Assembly (NCBI GenBank): GCA_965153355.1
Contig: OZ231126.1
Coordinates: forward strand, 108,872,001 to 108,936,000
Reading direction: 5' to 3'
Source of the DNA: Flaccisagitta enflata
Lineage: Eukaryota; Chaetognatha; Sagittoidea; Aphragmophora
DNA: 64,000 bases
A program made the translations under genes and the position numbers. Below are positions 46,473 through 58,721 of this stretch, in pieces. The notes under the pieces were generated by a model. It did no database searches. It saw only the letters and a program-made list of their open reading frames with translations, and had not been told where the DNA came from. The stretch's first letter is position 1. Each line of letters starts with the position of its first letter.

Positions 46473-46713
46473 AGGCCGGAAACACGGCTACCCCAGTCGC
46501 GTGCGGTTTGCAGGGGCCATAATTGAGGTCACTCCATCATTTGGGCAGGAGCAGTAAACCAAAAACCCCAAAAAGTGTGGGACATGACTGATGGGACGGA
46601 CGGACGGAGGACCGATGGACGGACGGACGGACGGACGGACCGACGGACCGACGGACCGACGGACCGACGGACCGACAAAGCAGGGTGTAGAGTCGCGTAG
46701 CACGCGACTAAAA
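46473..46713 (-). repeat. Family G repeat, full inverted copy
   Basis: AACAAGGCCGGAAACACGGC, AGTCGCGTGCGG, GGGCAGGAGCAGTAA, a (GGAC)n/(GACC)n tract of about 70 bp and a GTAGAGTCGCGTAGCACGCG end with ACTAAAAA. Nested in the hAT element. Confidence 0.88.
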
Positions 46714-46924
46714 AGAAAGATAAAAAGAAGGGAGAAAGAAAGAAACAAGTAAAGAACAAAACAAAAAAAAAGAATGAAGCAAAAAAGATAGAAAGAAAGA
46801 AAGAAGAAAGAAAGAGAGAAAGAAAGAAAGAAAGAAAAGGGAGATGGAAATTTAAGTGATACAGAAAATCAATATCCACATCATTGTGACCAAATACGGC
46901 AGGCAAGGGTTTGAGTGGGTGGTC

Positions 46925-47500
46925 ATACATTGGCAATATGTGGTCAGCGATACCCGTTGCCCTGCTTTGTATTATTGTGAGTTAGTGTGAGGGGAAGCAG
47001 GGCAGCGGCCCCAAAGGAGACGAAGTCCTGTAGAACACAGGGGGACTTTAGTTCGTCCTGTCTGACAACATTGATTGAAGTACACTGATTGAGTACACTG
47101 ATTGAAGAAGGCCTTCAAGAGTCTGAAGGCTTTCCCAAGGCCTAAATGATTTGAGGTCTAAGACAGGTTGGAGGCCTAATAGGCTAGATTTGAGACCTGA
47201 GAGACCGGATTTGAGACCTGAGGGGCCGGATTTGAGGCCTGAGGGGTCGGATTTAATGCCTGAGAGGCCAGATTTGAGGTCAAAGAGGCCGGATTTGAGG
47301 CCTGAGAGGCCAGATTTGAGGCCTGAAAGGCCGGATTTGAGGGCTGAGAGGCCGGATTTGAGGCTTGAGAGGCCAGATTTGAGACCTGAGAGGCTGGATT
47401 TGGGGCCTGAGGGGCCTGATGGGGGGGGACGGACCAACGAACGAACTAACGAACGAACGGAAGGAAGAACAAAAGTCCCCCTGTGTTCTACAGGAAACAT
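46925..47500. repeat. Family A composite repeat, copy 4, right end missing
   Basis: GTGGTCAGCGATACCCGTTG, GGGCAGCGGCCCCAAAGG, GTCCTGTAGAACACAGGGGG, then a one-way array of about 20-bp units GATTTGAGGCCTGAGAGGCC. It ends at GTCCCCCTGTGTTCTACAGG, the inverted inner block, and stops before the outer end. Confidence 0.82.
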
Positions 47501-47561
47501 GCGGGCCCGACTGCAAAAAGGCGGGCCTCGGGCCCGCGGGCCCGCTCTAAAATCAGGGCTG

Positions 47562-47972
47562 TCTATAAGCCACTTTTTGGTTGGTCAGTTGGTCTGTCCA
47601 TCTGTCCGTCTGTCCATCACAAAGTTGTCAAAGGATGTTACAGCCAATTTTCAGACATTTTAAATGTTTTTTAAATGTTTATATGCCATTCATACACCTC
47701 TATAAGCCACTTTTTTCTCCGTCTGTCCATCCGTCCATCTGTCAGTTTCTCTGTCTGTCTGTCTGTCTGTCCATAGGTTTGTCACAAAGATGTTTTAAAG
47801 AATTTTATTGCTAGTTTAAAAGTATCTTCAAATGTTTTAGTCTGTTCATCTGTCTGTTTGCCTGACTTTTCTGAAAGTGCCGACGCACGCGACTTAGGTC
47901 TAATGACCTTGTTTATCACTGCCCCTGCCCAGCCGAACGCGACTTCGGTAGTTGTGTATCTGACCTTGTTTT
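47562..47972 (+). repeat. Family G repeat, right part
   Basis: Continues the copy begun at 45490: two more CTATAAGCCACTTTTT units with GTCCGTCTGTCC tracts, then GACGCACGCGACTTAGG, CACTGCCCCTGCCCAGCCG and TGTATCTGACCTTGTTTT. Confidence 0.75.
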
Positions 47973-48042
47973 AAAGAGCCATCATGGATTATTTTAGATC
48001 GAGTAGTTTTTCATTTCACTCAAAGCTAATAGGTCGCCCAAG

Positions 48043-48165
48043 GGCAATATGTGGTCAGCATAATTGTAAATTCGAATGAGAGGAAGCAGGGCAGCGGCCC
48101 TGAAGGGGACAAAGAACTGTGGGTTTTGAGCCTCAAAGCTGATATTTGAGGCTTGAGAGGGCCTG
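48043..48165. repeat. Family A left-end fragment
   Basis: AGGTCGCCCAAGGGCAATATG then GTGGTCAGC, GGGCAGCGGCCCTGAAGGGG and one or two GAGGCTTGAGAGG units. A related fragment follows at 48863-48962 (GTGGTCAGCGTTACCCGTGCC ... GTCCTGTAGAACACAGGGGG). Confidence 0.7.
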
Positions 48166-49140
<975 letters not shown>

Positions 49141-49651
49141 GTTTTCCTTCTGACTTTCTTATCGCATCGTTTAAGGCTCTCTCTTATTCGAATGTCCGAT
49201 AGTTGAAAATAAAAAAAACCAACAGTTAAAAGGGAATGAGGGAAGAAAATCTCCTCGGATGGATTTGCATATTGGAGTAATCCACCTCATCTTGAATCAC
49301 TTGATAAGAAAAGATAGCTTTCCTATTCATGAAAAATGAACCGAGTTAGTTTATGAGTGCCTGTTGTTTAATTTCTCACCTCCTCATTTTGCATCATTAT
49401 TGGATGTTACAGACATTTCATCATGGACTTTACAACTCAAGATTCATGAAAGTGAAGGATGAATCAAATCCGACAAAGACCATGCCTCTGCATCTCCTCT
49501 TGGAATCCTTTTCTCATATCGCAAAAAGTCTTTGATTTTGTGCCCTTGGTGTCTAAATGGTGCCGGTTATGGGCGCATTATTTCATGGGTTCAACAGCTA
49601 TCAGGACTTAAGGAATGTAACATGAGGTCCCCCTGTTAGAATAAACAAGGC
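49141..49651. other. No gene recognised
   Basis: Unique-looking sequence. A 60-codon plus-strand frame at 49353 has no motif and is not supported. Confidence 0.35.
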
Positions 49652-50212
49652 CAACACCTATAAGTCGCGTGCGTGACTTACATAATTACTTGATTATATA
49701 ACCACATAATTAAAACGACTTCAATTGAAGTTAATTGACTTAAAATGATTAAAAAATGACTTAAAATGATTTAGAATGACTAAATTGACTTAATCTGACC
49801 TAAAATCACTAAAATGACTTGAGTGAGTAAAATGACTTAAATTGACTTAAATTGACTCAAAATGATTTTGAATGATTTTGAATGACTTAAATGGACCAAG
49901 AATGACATAAATTGACCTTAAGTTATCTAATTTGACTTTATTTGACCTAAAATAACTAAAATAACCAAAATAAATAAAATGACTCAAATGACTAAAATTG
50001 ACTTAAAATGACTTAAAATGACCTAAAATGACCAAAAATGATCTTATTTGACTAAAAATGACCTAATTGACTTACAATCAGTCAGTAGGAATAAAACGAA
50101 TAAAAAAAGTAAAAAGGGACCGACCGACCAACCGACCGACCGACCAACCAACCAACCGACCGACCGACCGACGGACAAAGCGGAGTGTAGAGTCGCGTGC
50201 ACGCAACTAAAA
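49652..50212 (-). repeat. Family G repeat with an AT-rich central array
   Basis: AACAAGGCCAACACCTATAAG with GTCGCGTGCG at the left, then about 330 bp of AAAATGACTT-type units, a short GACCGACCGACC tract and the end GTAGAGTCGCGTGCACGCAAC with TAAAAA. It links the tetranucleotide and AT-rich versions of the family. Confidence 0.85.
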
Positions 50213-50253
50213 AACAAACCAACCTCAGTCTGTCTGTCTCTTCTGTCTCTGTA

Positions 50254-51007
50254 CCCTGCTTTCAAAAGCAACTGGAACCAGCAAAACCTTTATTGTGACT
50301 AAAGTATTCATATTCAGAATTCCAGCTTGGATTTTTCTAAAAGCACATAACCTACCATTTGTTCATGTAAAATTTTGAAGCAGTGGCTCAAGCAGTTACG
50401 CTTCCAATTGATTTTGAAATTTGATAGAATTTGATGAAATTTTGCTTGAAAATGTTTTTTTCCAACCCATTTGCATAAAAAAAAATTAGTTTGTTTTATC
50501 AACATTGAACTGAAATGACCAATTGGTCGTAATTGGGTAGTGATTGACCTCTGTGTTGCATCAGTTCAGGACAAATTTCAAAGAAATTTATGCCTTCTTT
50601 AACAAAAAAACCTTGTCAGATCTAAAAAAAAAAAAAACAGAGAGAAAATTGGATTTTCCACATTAAAAACTCAAATTTGATTTTTTTTCCTTAGAGATAC
50701 ATAAATCTAGATAAATATATATGTTTCAGGACCAATCTGGATATTTTCATCAGATTTTTAAGGAAATAACAGTATTTTAAAGTTATGCAACTGAACCTAT
50801 TAATTTCATTAGGAGCCTTTTGTGGGGCTTACAACATTTTTACTCAAAATTGTGTGGAAGCCAAACTGCTGAAGCTACTACAATGAAATTTTGCATGAAC
50901 AAATGGTAAGTTATGTGCTTTTAGACAAATCCATGCTGGATTTCTAAATATGAATACTTAAGACACAATATAGGTTTTGCTGGTTCCAGTTGCTTTTGAA
51001 AGCAGGG
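50254..51007. mobile_element. TA-flanked foldback element, 754 bp
   Basis: Ends CCCTGCTTTCAAAAGCAACT and its complement, TA on each side (50252-50253, 51008-51009). Arms of about 150 bp pair closely (GGAACCAGCAAAACC; ACCATTTGTTCATG). No frame inside. Confidence 0.85.
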
Positions 51008-51019
51008 TATGTCTGTCTG

Positions 51020-51855
51020 TATGTCTATCTTTCTGTTTGTCTTTAGAAAGGGTAGTTATCAAGTCTGAAAGGGCAGATTTCATGTTTTTTGCATTAAAGC
51101 CCCCGCTCAACCGTCCGCGACTGTCCTGCTGTGTATCAGGCCATATTGTATTTTTTTTCTAGTGATAGGGATCCCTCAAGCACCAGTCCTGCAAACTACC
51201 AATCAGCAAAAGGCATTGTGTCGCAAGCTCTCTGTCCAGCGACAGCATAAGTCAGTCTTACTCTTTCTCTGTCTGTTTGCCTCCAACTCGTTTGTCTCAA
51301 TCTGTCTGTCTCTACACCTTGCCGTGGGAGACTGTCTGTCCATCTGCCCATCCAATTTTTTAATTTCAGCCCCCGCCAAACTGTCTGCAACTGTCCTGCA
51401 GTGTATCTGACCATGTTGTACTCTCGTTCTAGCGATAGGGATCCCTCAATACCCAATTCTGTAAACTAACAATCACCAAAAGGCATTGTGCTGCAATCTC
51501 TCTGTCCAACTACAGTATATATCAGTCTCACGTGCTCTTTGCAGCTGAGTTTCCTACGATTCTAAGAAACGTAAGAATTTGGGTTAGAAAGCTTAGGATT
51601 CTAGGTTTCCTAAGCAACTTTACCATTTGTTAATTATCACCCAAGAAATCAGATAAAGTAAAGCAGCGCTTTTCAGGATAAATTGAAAAAAAACTCATTT
51701 TCCTATGTGAAATTGGTTAGGAAATCTAGAAACGTAAGCTTCCTAACCCAGATTCCTACGTTTCTTAGAATCGTAGGAAACCCAGCTGCTTTGTGGCTGT
51801 CTGCCTCAAACTTGTTTGGCTCTTTCTGTCTGTCTGTTTGTTTGTCTGTCTGTCT

Positions 51856-51923
<68 letters not shown>

Positions 51924-52200
51924 TTTTCTCTTTCTCTCTGTCTCTCTGTCTCTCTCTTTCTCTCTCTTTCTCTCTCTCTCTCTCTCTTTCTCTCTACGCC
52001 TGTCTGTCTGTGCATCCAACAGTTTTTTTAATTTCAGCCCCCTCCCAACCATCCGTGACTCTCCTGCCGTTTACCCGCGAAGGTTGTTCTTTTGTTCTAG
52101 CGATAGGGATCCCTCAGGCATCATTCCCGCAAACAACCAATCACAAAAAGGCATCTTGCTGCAAGCTCTTGTCCAGCTACAGCATATCGTCAGTCTAACT
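51020..52200. repeat. Three degenerate tandem copies ending in GATAGGGATCCCTCA units
   Basis: Each copy has a G-family-like block (GCCCCCGC..AACCGTCCGCGACT..GTGTATC) followed by TAGCGATAGGGATCCCTCA and AAAAGGCATTGTG..CAAGCTCT, at about 51090-51250, 51360-51520 and 52020-52190. The third interval is enlarged by a foldback (51541) and a (CT)n tract (51855-51925). Confidence 0.75.
51541..51789. mobile_element. Short foldback MITE, 249 bp
   Basis: GCAGCTGAGTTTCCTACGAT and its near-perfect complement at the other end, with arms of about 45 bp and secondary pairing inside (TAGGAAA / TTTCCTA). Confidence 0.8.
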
Positions 52201-52990
<790 letters not shown>

Positions 52991-53738
52991 TCTGCACATA
53001 CAGCTTTTTTTCATCTGAAAGCATATCAACTGCGGTGTTTTCATGCAAAATTTTAGCACTTTGTATCAAGTGGTTGAGCTTCTGCATCACATGTGGCGAT
53101 ACTGTGGTCTGTGTATACAGCCTAGTATGGAAGGGTTGAAACTTCTTGTGCGCAGTAAATGACACAAGGCCTTTAAAACACCAGAGGAGCAGAATTGCAA
53201 ATATGATAAATATTTTCAGGGAGGAGTATCAACAAATTAGATAGTCTCCAGTTTTTGGTGCCTAGAATAAGTAGTTTTAGTGGATACCACGCTGAATGAG
53301 ATTCAAAAATTCAGTTCTGCAATTCCAGCCCTTGACGATTTACCAGTAGTTACCATTTATGGATGAATCAAGGACAAAAGTCGTGACAATGACATTTGAT
53401 GTTCAAAATTCATGAATTAAAGCTCCTTAATTCTTGTGGAGAAGTTTTTGGACTTATGACAGTAATCATTACACTTAATAACCACTAAACTGTTCCGCCT
53501 AAACGTCAGACAGGTGTTAGGTGGTGAGGTGGATTCAAATTATTACCAAAAATTGATTTGTGGTGCGACACATACATGTGCTATGTTTATATTCTGAAAA
53601 ATATAATAGATTCATTAGCCACTGAATTTTTGCACACTTTTCTTTGCATTATGTTTTAATTACCATCAGCATCTTTTTCCAGAACTTTCTTATCCTGAAA
53701 TCGTTTTTATTTCATAAAGAACTGTTCAAGAAAAAACC
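52991..53738. other. Upstream region of the RING gene, no feature recognised
   Basis: AT-rich non-repetitive sequence that should contain the promoter and any 5' untranslated exons of the RING gene. No TATA box or other element is clear enough to name. Confidence 0.4.
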
Positions 53739-56052
53739 ATGGATGGCAGTAGCAACATTTCAAGTTGCAGTATTTGCCTAGAAACAATAAAGGCCAAGGC
53801 AAAGGCATATGGCGGATCATGCCTGCATGAATTTTGTTTTAATTGCATAAGGGACTGGATTAAACTTAAACCCGAGTGTCCCTTATGCAAAGAAACAATC
53901 GAAACAATAATCCACTCAGTTGTCTCTAACGACAATTACCAAGAAATGACTGTCAAGGAATTGTTGGAAACGCCACTTGAATCCTACGAAAGAATCATGG
54001 GTCGTCTTTCTCAGTTGGGCATCATTTTATCTGAGAACAGAAGAAGCGGGCCCAACAACTCTGAACAAAGCCAACAGGTAGACCAACAGGTAGATTAGAA
54101 CATTGAGCATTGCATGACTTAACTGGGAAAAATTGCCAGAGATTATGGACCCATATAGATCCACCTTTTGACATCGATGCCATAAACAATTTGTCATTCT
54201 GTACTATGTTGGAGAAAAGCACCCCCTTGTATATGTAATTTAACTGTAGGATGACTAATTAACTCATGAAGGCACCTACAGATGGATCAAGTCTCTTTCA
54301 AAAGTCCATGTGCTAAACCAAAAATGCCGAATTCAGTTACAGTAGGACCCCGCCTTATTGGTCCCATTGGGATTGAGGATTTTTCACCTTTGTCACAAGA
54401 AAATCTTTAAAGAGAGGTGAAATCACATAAAAACCTCAAAATTGTGACCTTTATTGATGGGGAACCTTCAAAAGCGGGGCTGTTATTGCAGGGTTCCACT
54501 GTATTATGCTTTTATGATTTCTCACAGGAAAAGAACGGAAAACGGAAAAGAAGGAGAAAAAAAAAGGGTCAATAAGGTCTCCATTACAGCAGAGGCTACA
54601 ACGCTGCAGAAGAGTGGGGGCTGATTCATGCAAAGAACATAAAGAAGAAAAGCTTTTCGGAAATAGTTCCAAATTCTCCAACCATAAAGGTGATCAAATA
54701 CCAACTGGTTTGTAACTTTATGACATCAAATGTACAAAGAGTAATTATATTTAAAGGCCTGTATATTATTGAGTTCCCCCCCTCCTGGTGGGGGGGGGGA
54801 ACTTAAAAGCGACTCAATAATATATACCCTTGTACATTTCGCTGTGCTTTCAATCAAAATGTGAGTGAAAAATCATATAACAGTGGGTTTCTCCGCATTG
54901 TTGTGTAGGGTTTGGGTGTGATAACATGCAACTAGCCAAAATAAAATCATTCATCGAGCGTTTTTTTAGTAATCTTCAAAATGGAAAAAAATTAGACCCA
55001 TTTTCAATGAAGATTCTACTGAGTTGTATTGACCTTTTTTTGACTTTATATTGTTAATCTATGCAAAATTCCCTTTCATTTGATAGGTCACACTATATGG
55101 TTTAATTTCAAAATAAAGTTTTTTGAGCCACCGTTTCTTTTTTGTAACGGTGACTCAAAAAATGAAAATTTTGATTCTTTGCAAAAGTATAGAGTTCGAC
55201 CTATCAAATGAAAGGGAATTTTGTATAGATTAACAATATGGAGTCAAAAACTAGGTCAATACAACTCAGTAGAATCTCCATTGAAAATGGGTTCAAATTT
55301 TTTCCATTTTGAAGATTACTCAAAAAGCGCTCGATGAAAGATTTTGTTTAGGCTAGTTACATGTTATCACACCCCAACACTACACAAAAATGCGGAGAAA
55401 CCCACTGTTATATGATTTTTCACTCAGATTTTGATTGAAAGCACAGTGATTTATGATAACTAATAGTTAATCTTTCTTTTATACTGATCAGGCTTCTGAA
55501 AACACGGTTTCAAAAGAAACTAGAGAAGCAAATGTTCCATCTGAAATTGTTATCTGTACAGTGTTGGAGTCTCATAACAAGACCAATAATAATCTGGTAA
55601 GTACGCTGAGATACACCCATAGACACCCAGCTTATCAAATTTGTACAAAAAATGGTTTATTAGAAAATGGAACAGAAACCAAACTTGTTTTTTTTTTCAA
55701 ATTGATCCAGGATACTGGATCGTCAACCTCGGAGGAAGATCACAAGAACACTAAAAAACCTCAATACCAGCATGATGATGACAATGATGTGGAAATCGTT
55801 TTCGACTCTGGCAGCCTTCAAAGCTGTGAAGAGGAACAACCGACATGCAGCTATCACCGTTCTTTGGATGCTTGTGAATCTGCTGAAAAAAAAGCCAAAA
55901 AAATCGAGATGATAATCATTGACAGCGATGATGCATCGAACAATAACTATGACACTGAATGTTATCTGTGGAGAGAAGAGCAGAGTGGAAAAGGAAAAGG
56001 AAAAGGAAAAGGAAAAGGGAAAGGAAAAGGAAAAGAGACTGGAAAGACATAA
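53739..56052 (+). CDS. RING-finger E3 ligase with SUMO-interaction-like motifs (three exons)
   Basis: Predicted exons are 53739-54077, 55492-55596 and 55711-56052, all phase 0, giving 261 residues. The start has an ideal ACCATGG context. A C3HC4 RING lies at residues 10-50 (C10, C13, C28, H30, C33, C36, C47, C50). It is followed by PLCKETIETIIHSVVSNDNY, which resembles the RING end of TOPORS, a ubiquitin and SUMO E3. Exon 3 has two hydrophobic-acidic motifs, VEIVFDSGS (about 175-183) and IEMIIIDSDD (about 213-222), typical of SUMO binding, and the tail is (GK)8. The simplest reading is a nuclear SUMO-targeted or TOPORS-like ubiquitin ligase. Exon 1 has twin donors 12 nt apart; intron 2 (114 nt) is open in frame. 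Intron 1 carries two MITEs. Without splicing, exon 1 alone encodes a 119-aa RING protein. Confidence 0.78.
54341..54501. mobile_element. TA-flanked MITE in RING gene intron 1, 161 bp
   Basis: CAGTAGGACCCCGCC at the left and, inverted, CAGTGGAACCCTGC at the right, TA on each side (54339-54340, 54502-54503). The ends resemble pogo/Tigger-type termini. Confidence 0.75.
54840..55448. mobile_element. Foldback element in RING gene intron 1, 609 bp
   Basis: Arms of over 200 bp are reverse complements (GCTGTGCTTTCAATC; AACAGTGGGTTTCTCCGCAT; CCCTTTCATTTGATAGGTC). ATTT directly precedes the left end and directly follows the right end, a possible 4-bp target duplication. The element ends 43 bp before the exon 2 acceptor. 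Confidence 0.85.
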
Positions 56053-56097
56053 TGTAATATTTTGAATGAAGATTTAAAATCTTTCAAAAACAAGCCC

Positions 56098-57065
56098 AAT
56101 AGTCGCAAAAGCGTTAGATGGTCAGCAGTACCCGTTGCCCCTATGTGAGTGTATGTGGGTATGAGGTGGTAAGTGGGGCAGCGGCCCCAAAGATGCCGAT
56201 GACGTATGCTGATTTTATTTGAGCCTGAAGACTGGGATTTGATCCTGGAGGCTGGGATTTGACCCTCAAGGCTGGGATTTGAGCCTTGAGCCTGGGATTT
56301 GAGCCTCGAGCCTGGGAATTGAGCCTCAAGCCTGGGATTTGAGCCTTGAGCCTGGATTTGAACCTCGAGCGTGGGATTTGAGCCTTGAGCCAAAGATTTG
56401 AGCCTCAAGCCGGAGATTTGAGCCTCAAGCCAGGGATTTGAGCCTCGAGCCGGGCATTTGAGCCTCAAGCCTGATGCCCAAGTTCTAGCCTTGAGGCCCA
56501 AATCCCAGCATTGAGTCCCAAATCCGAGCCTTGAGGCCCAAAACCTAGCCTTGGGGCCCAGAACCGAGTCTTGAGACCCAAAATCTCAAGTCTCAAGTTG
56601 GGCTCTCAGGCCTCAAACCTGGCCACTCAGGCCTCAAATCCAGCCTCTCAGGCCTGAAATCAGCCATCTAAATCTATTTCTTTCAGGCTTCAAATCAGTC
56701 CTCAGTCCTTGCAAGCCTAAAGTCAGCCCTCGAAGGTTCCAATTGGCATTTTCAGGCCTTAAATGAGCCTTCTAAGACCTCAGTTTAGGCTCTTGAATGC
56801 CTCCAGTCAGCCCTTTATAGCATCTTACTTACTTCTTCAGGTAGGACGAACAGCAGTCCCCCTGTGTTCTACAGGACTTTGTCCCCTTTGGGACCGTTGC
56901 CCTGCCTCCTCACTTCAATTTACAATCACTCAAAGCAGGGCAACGGGTATCGCTGACCACATACTGCCCTTGGGCGACCTGTTTCCTTTCATTCCTATAT
57001 GTAACCATGCAAATCAGGGCAACGGGTATCACTGGCCACATATTATCCTTGAGTGACCTGTTCTA
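56098..57065. repeat. Family A composite repeat, copy 5
   Basis: Left end AATAGTCGCAAAAGCGTTAG then ATGGTCAGCAGTACCCGTTG, a long array of GGGATTTGAGCCTCAAGCCT units that flips near 56470 into CCCAAATCCGAGCCTTGAGG and then to AGGCCTCAAATC units, and a right end CAACGGGTATCGCTGACCAC plus CCTTGGGCGACCTGTTT (about 56985). A second copy of just the right end follows at 57008-57065. Confidence 0.88.
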
Positions 57066-57348
57066 ACTTCTCCCTTTCCATTCCTCCTTTCCCTCCATTT
57101 CTCCCTTTCTTTCTTTGTTCCCATTCTCCCTTCCTTGCATCCTTCTTTGCTTCCTTTCAACCAATCCTCCCCTCCTTCCTTCCATTCCTATTATCCCTAC
57201 TACAATATTGATACAATGTTGTATTGAGTTTTTTGAAGCTGTTCATTGATTCTCTATGTTGTAACTGACTTGAAACACCCTATAATTAACAATTTCGATA
57301 AAGAAGGGAATAAATCGTGAAAGACACTCTCACTTGACTTTTGTTGTG
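57066..57348. other. Pyrimidine-rich stretch upstream of the 221-aa gene
   Basis: CCTTCCTTCC-rich sequence to about 57195, then AT-rich DNA presumably holding the promoter of the next gene. No definite element. Confidence 0.35.
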
Positions 57349-57477
57349 ATGCCTTTGTTACAAGTGGACGACAATGGCAAATACATCTTCGAGTCTCACC
57401 CAACCACAAATGGCACTTACAAGGAGTGTGGTGGATACAGAAACAATCAAAGGCTATGGAATCTGCGCGACTAAGAA
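57349..57477 (+). CDS. Possible overlapping upstream ORF, 42 codons
   Basis: An ATG at 57349 opens MPLLQVDDNGKYIFESHPTT and ends RLWNLRD at 57477, overlapping the start of the 221-aa frame in a different register. It looks more protein-like than chance, so it could be a regulatory uORF or a remnant of an older frame. Translation is unproven. Confidence 0.25.
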
Positions 57478-58039
57478 GCGATGTTTGTCAAAAGCAAATG
57501 AAGTATCCGATCAGCAGAAAAGTATACAGAATTATGACAAAAACAAGGACGGAGTTATGAACAAGTACTCTGATGTTGCGGAAAAAGTGATCATTCTGAA
57601 GCCTCTGACTCGAACACATTTTAAAAAATTAAAAAGGAACAGTGAACTGAAACAGGTTCTAGAGAATGGTATACTGGATCACATCATCTTCGCTGATTCA
57701 AAAATAGGGATCCTGCGCATGAAATCAAAGGAACTAGTGCGAGAGTTTCTCCGTGTTTTTCAGATACAGAGGGAGTGGTTCTTTCCTACCACAACTGCTT
57801 CTGCCTCTCCGGCAAAACCAAAAAACAGTCAAATCTGCATCTGGGGAACCTTTAGCAGTGATCATGTAAGGGAAGAATTTGAAATGGAAATAAGGAAAGA
57901 CAAAGCTGTTTGCCTGTGGCCGGAATATTCAAAATCTGCATGCTTAATTTCTTACAAAACAATCCATGACTGTGTAAAAACAATGGAATTGCATGACACG
58001 AAGGTCGCGGATGAGACTGTATACTGCCATTTTCTGTAG
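57374..58039 (+). CDS. Hypothetical protein, 221 aa
   Basis: Single frame from MANTSSSLTQPQMAL to VYCHFL. The N-terminus is polar and the middle is Lys-rich (ILKPLTRTHFKKLKRN). The second half has mixed alpha/beta character with aromatic residues (FQIQREWFFP; SQICIWGTFSSDHVREEF; CLISYKTIHDCVKTM). No signal peptide, membrane segment or known motif is seen. It lies 1.3 kb after the RING gene and 0.7 kb before the coiled-coil gene, all on the plus strand, separated by family A repeats. Composition and lack of low complexity favour real coding sequence. Function unknown. Confidence 0.55.
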   Translation: MANTSSSLTQPQMALTRSVVDTETIKGYGICATKKRCLSKANEVSDQQKSIQNYDKNKDGVMNKYSDVAEKVIILKPLTRTHFKKLKRNSELKQVLENGILDHIIFADSKIGILRMKSKELVREFLRVFQIQREWFFPTTTASASPAKPKNSQICIWGTFSSDHVREEFEMEIRKDKAVCLWPEYSKSACLISYKTIHDCVKTMELHDTKVADETVYCHFL

Positions 58040-58049
58040 CATGATTTGC

Positions 58050-58560
58050 CCTTTTTCGGGCAGCAGCCTGAAGGAGGCTATGCAGAAAAAGAAGGAGATA
58101 ATTCCCCATATTTGTGAAAGCATAGGTCATCAACCCCTTTGGGACAGCTGCCCTGCTTCCTCTTTAACTTCAAGCACAACCTACCAAGGCAGGGCACGGG
58201 TCATGTTGACAACCTCAGTTCTATGTTTATCCTTGCAATGGCTTTCTTGAATTTGTTTTAAACAACTTTTCCACGTGCCGCTTCAAAAGAACCACTTTCT
58301 ACTGAATACCACAGATGCAGATGCAAATTCTGCAGTTCAGAAGCCCAAAAGGGGACAAAGTCCTATAGAATACAGGGGGAACCTGTGTAATTGTCCGTCC
58401 ATCCTTCTTTCTGCCTTCCTTCTGTCCAGTATGCCCTGTTATTCAAACATAGGTCATTGCTCCCTTTGGGATACTGCCCCTTTCACCATCCAACCCCTAA
58501 TTACAGTAGCTTAGGGGCATTGGGTATCACTGACCATTTAACACTTTTGCGACTATTGTT
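58050..58560. repeat. Family A fragments
   Basis: Two broken copies: 58058-58215 (GGGCAGCAGCCTGAAGGAGG ... GCAGGGCACGGGTCATGTTGA) and 58330-58558 (GGGGACAAAGTCCTATAGAA ... GGGCATTGGGTATCACTGACC and AACACTTTTGCGACTATTG). The first begins within 20 bp of the preceding stop codon. Confidence 0.75.
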
Positions 58561-58721
58561 TCTGTTTCACCAATTACTATGTACACGCATCTTTATTCTT
58601 AGTGGTATGATTTGTGCATAAACTAAGCACTGCCGTCTCACCCTCGGTTTGCAACAAAAATGATATGATTATGTTATGTTAATTATATTTCCAGCATTAT
58701 ACTTCTGAAAAGACACATTAA

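Larger units (their letters stand above)
45653..47561. mobile_element. hAT element with perfect 8-bp target duplication and nested repeats
   Basis: Ends CAGCCCTGAT and ATCAGGGCTG, with TCTATAAG on each side (45645-45652, 47562-47569). Subterminal GAGCGGGCC / GGCCCGCTC pairs extend the inverted repeat. The interior holds (GA)n, (GAAA)n, a G copy and a family A copy, and no transposase frame. CAG...CTG ends plus an 8-bp duplication identify hAT transposition directly. Confidence 0.92.
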
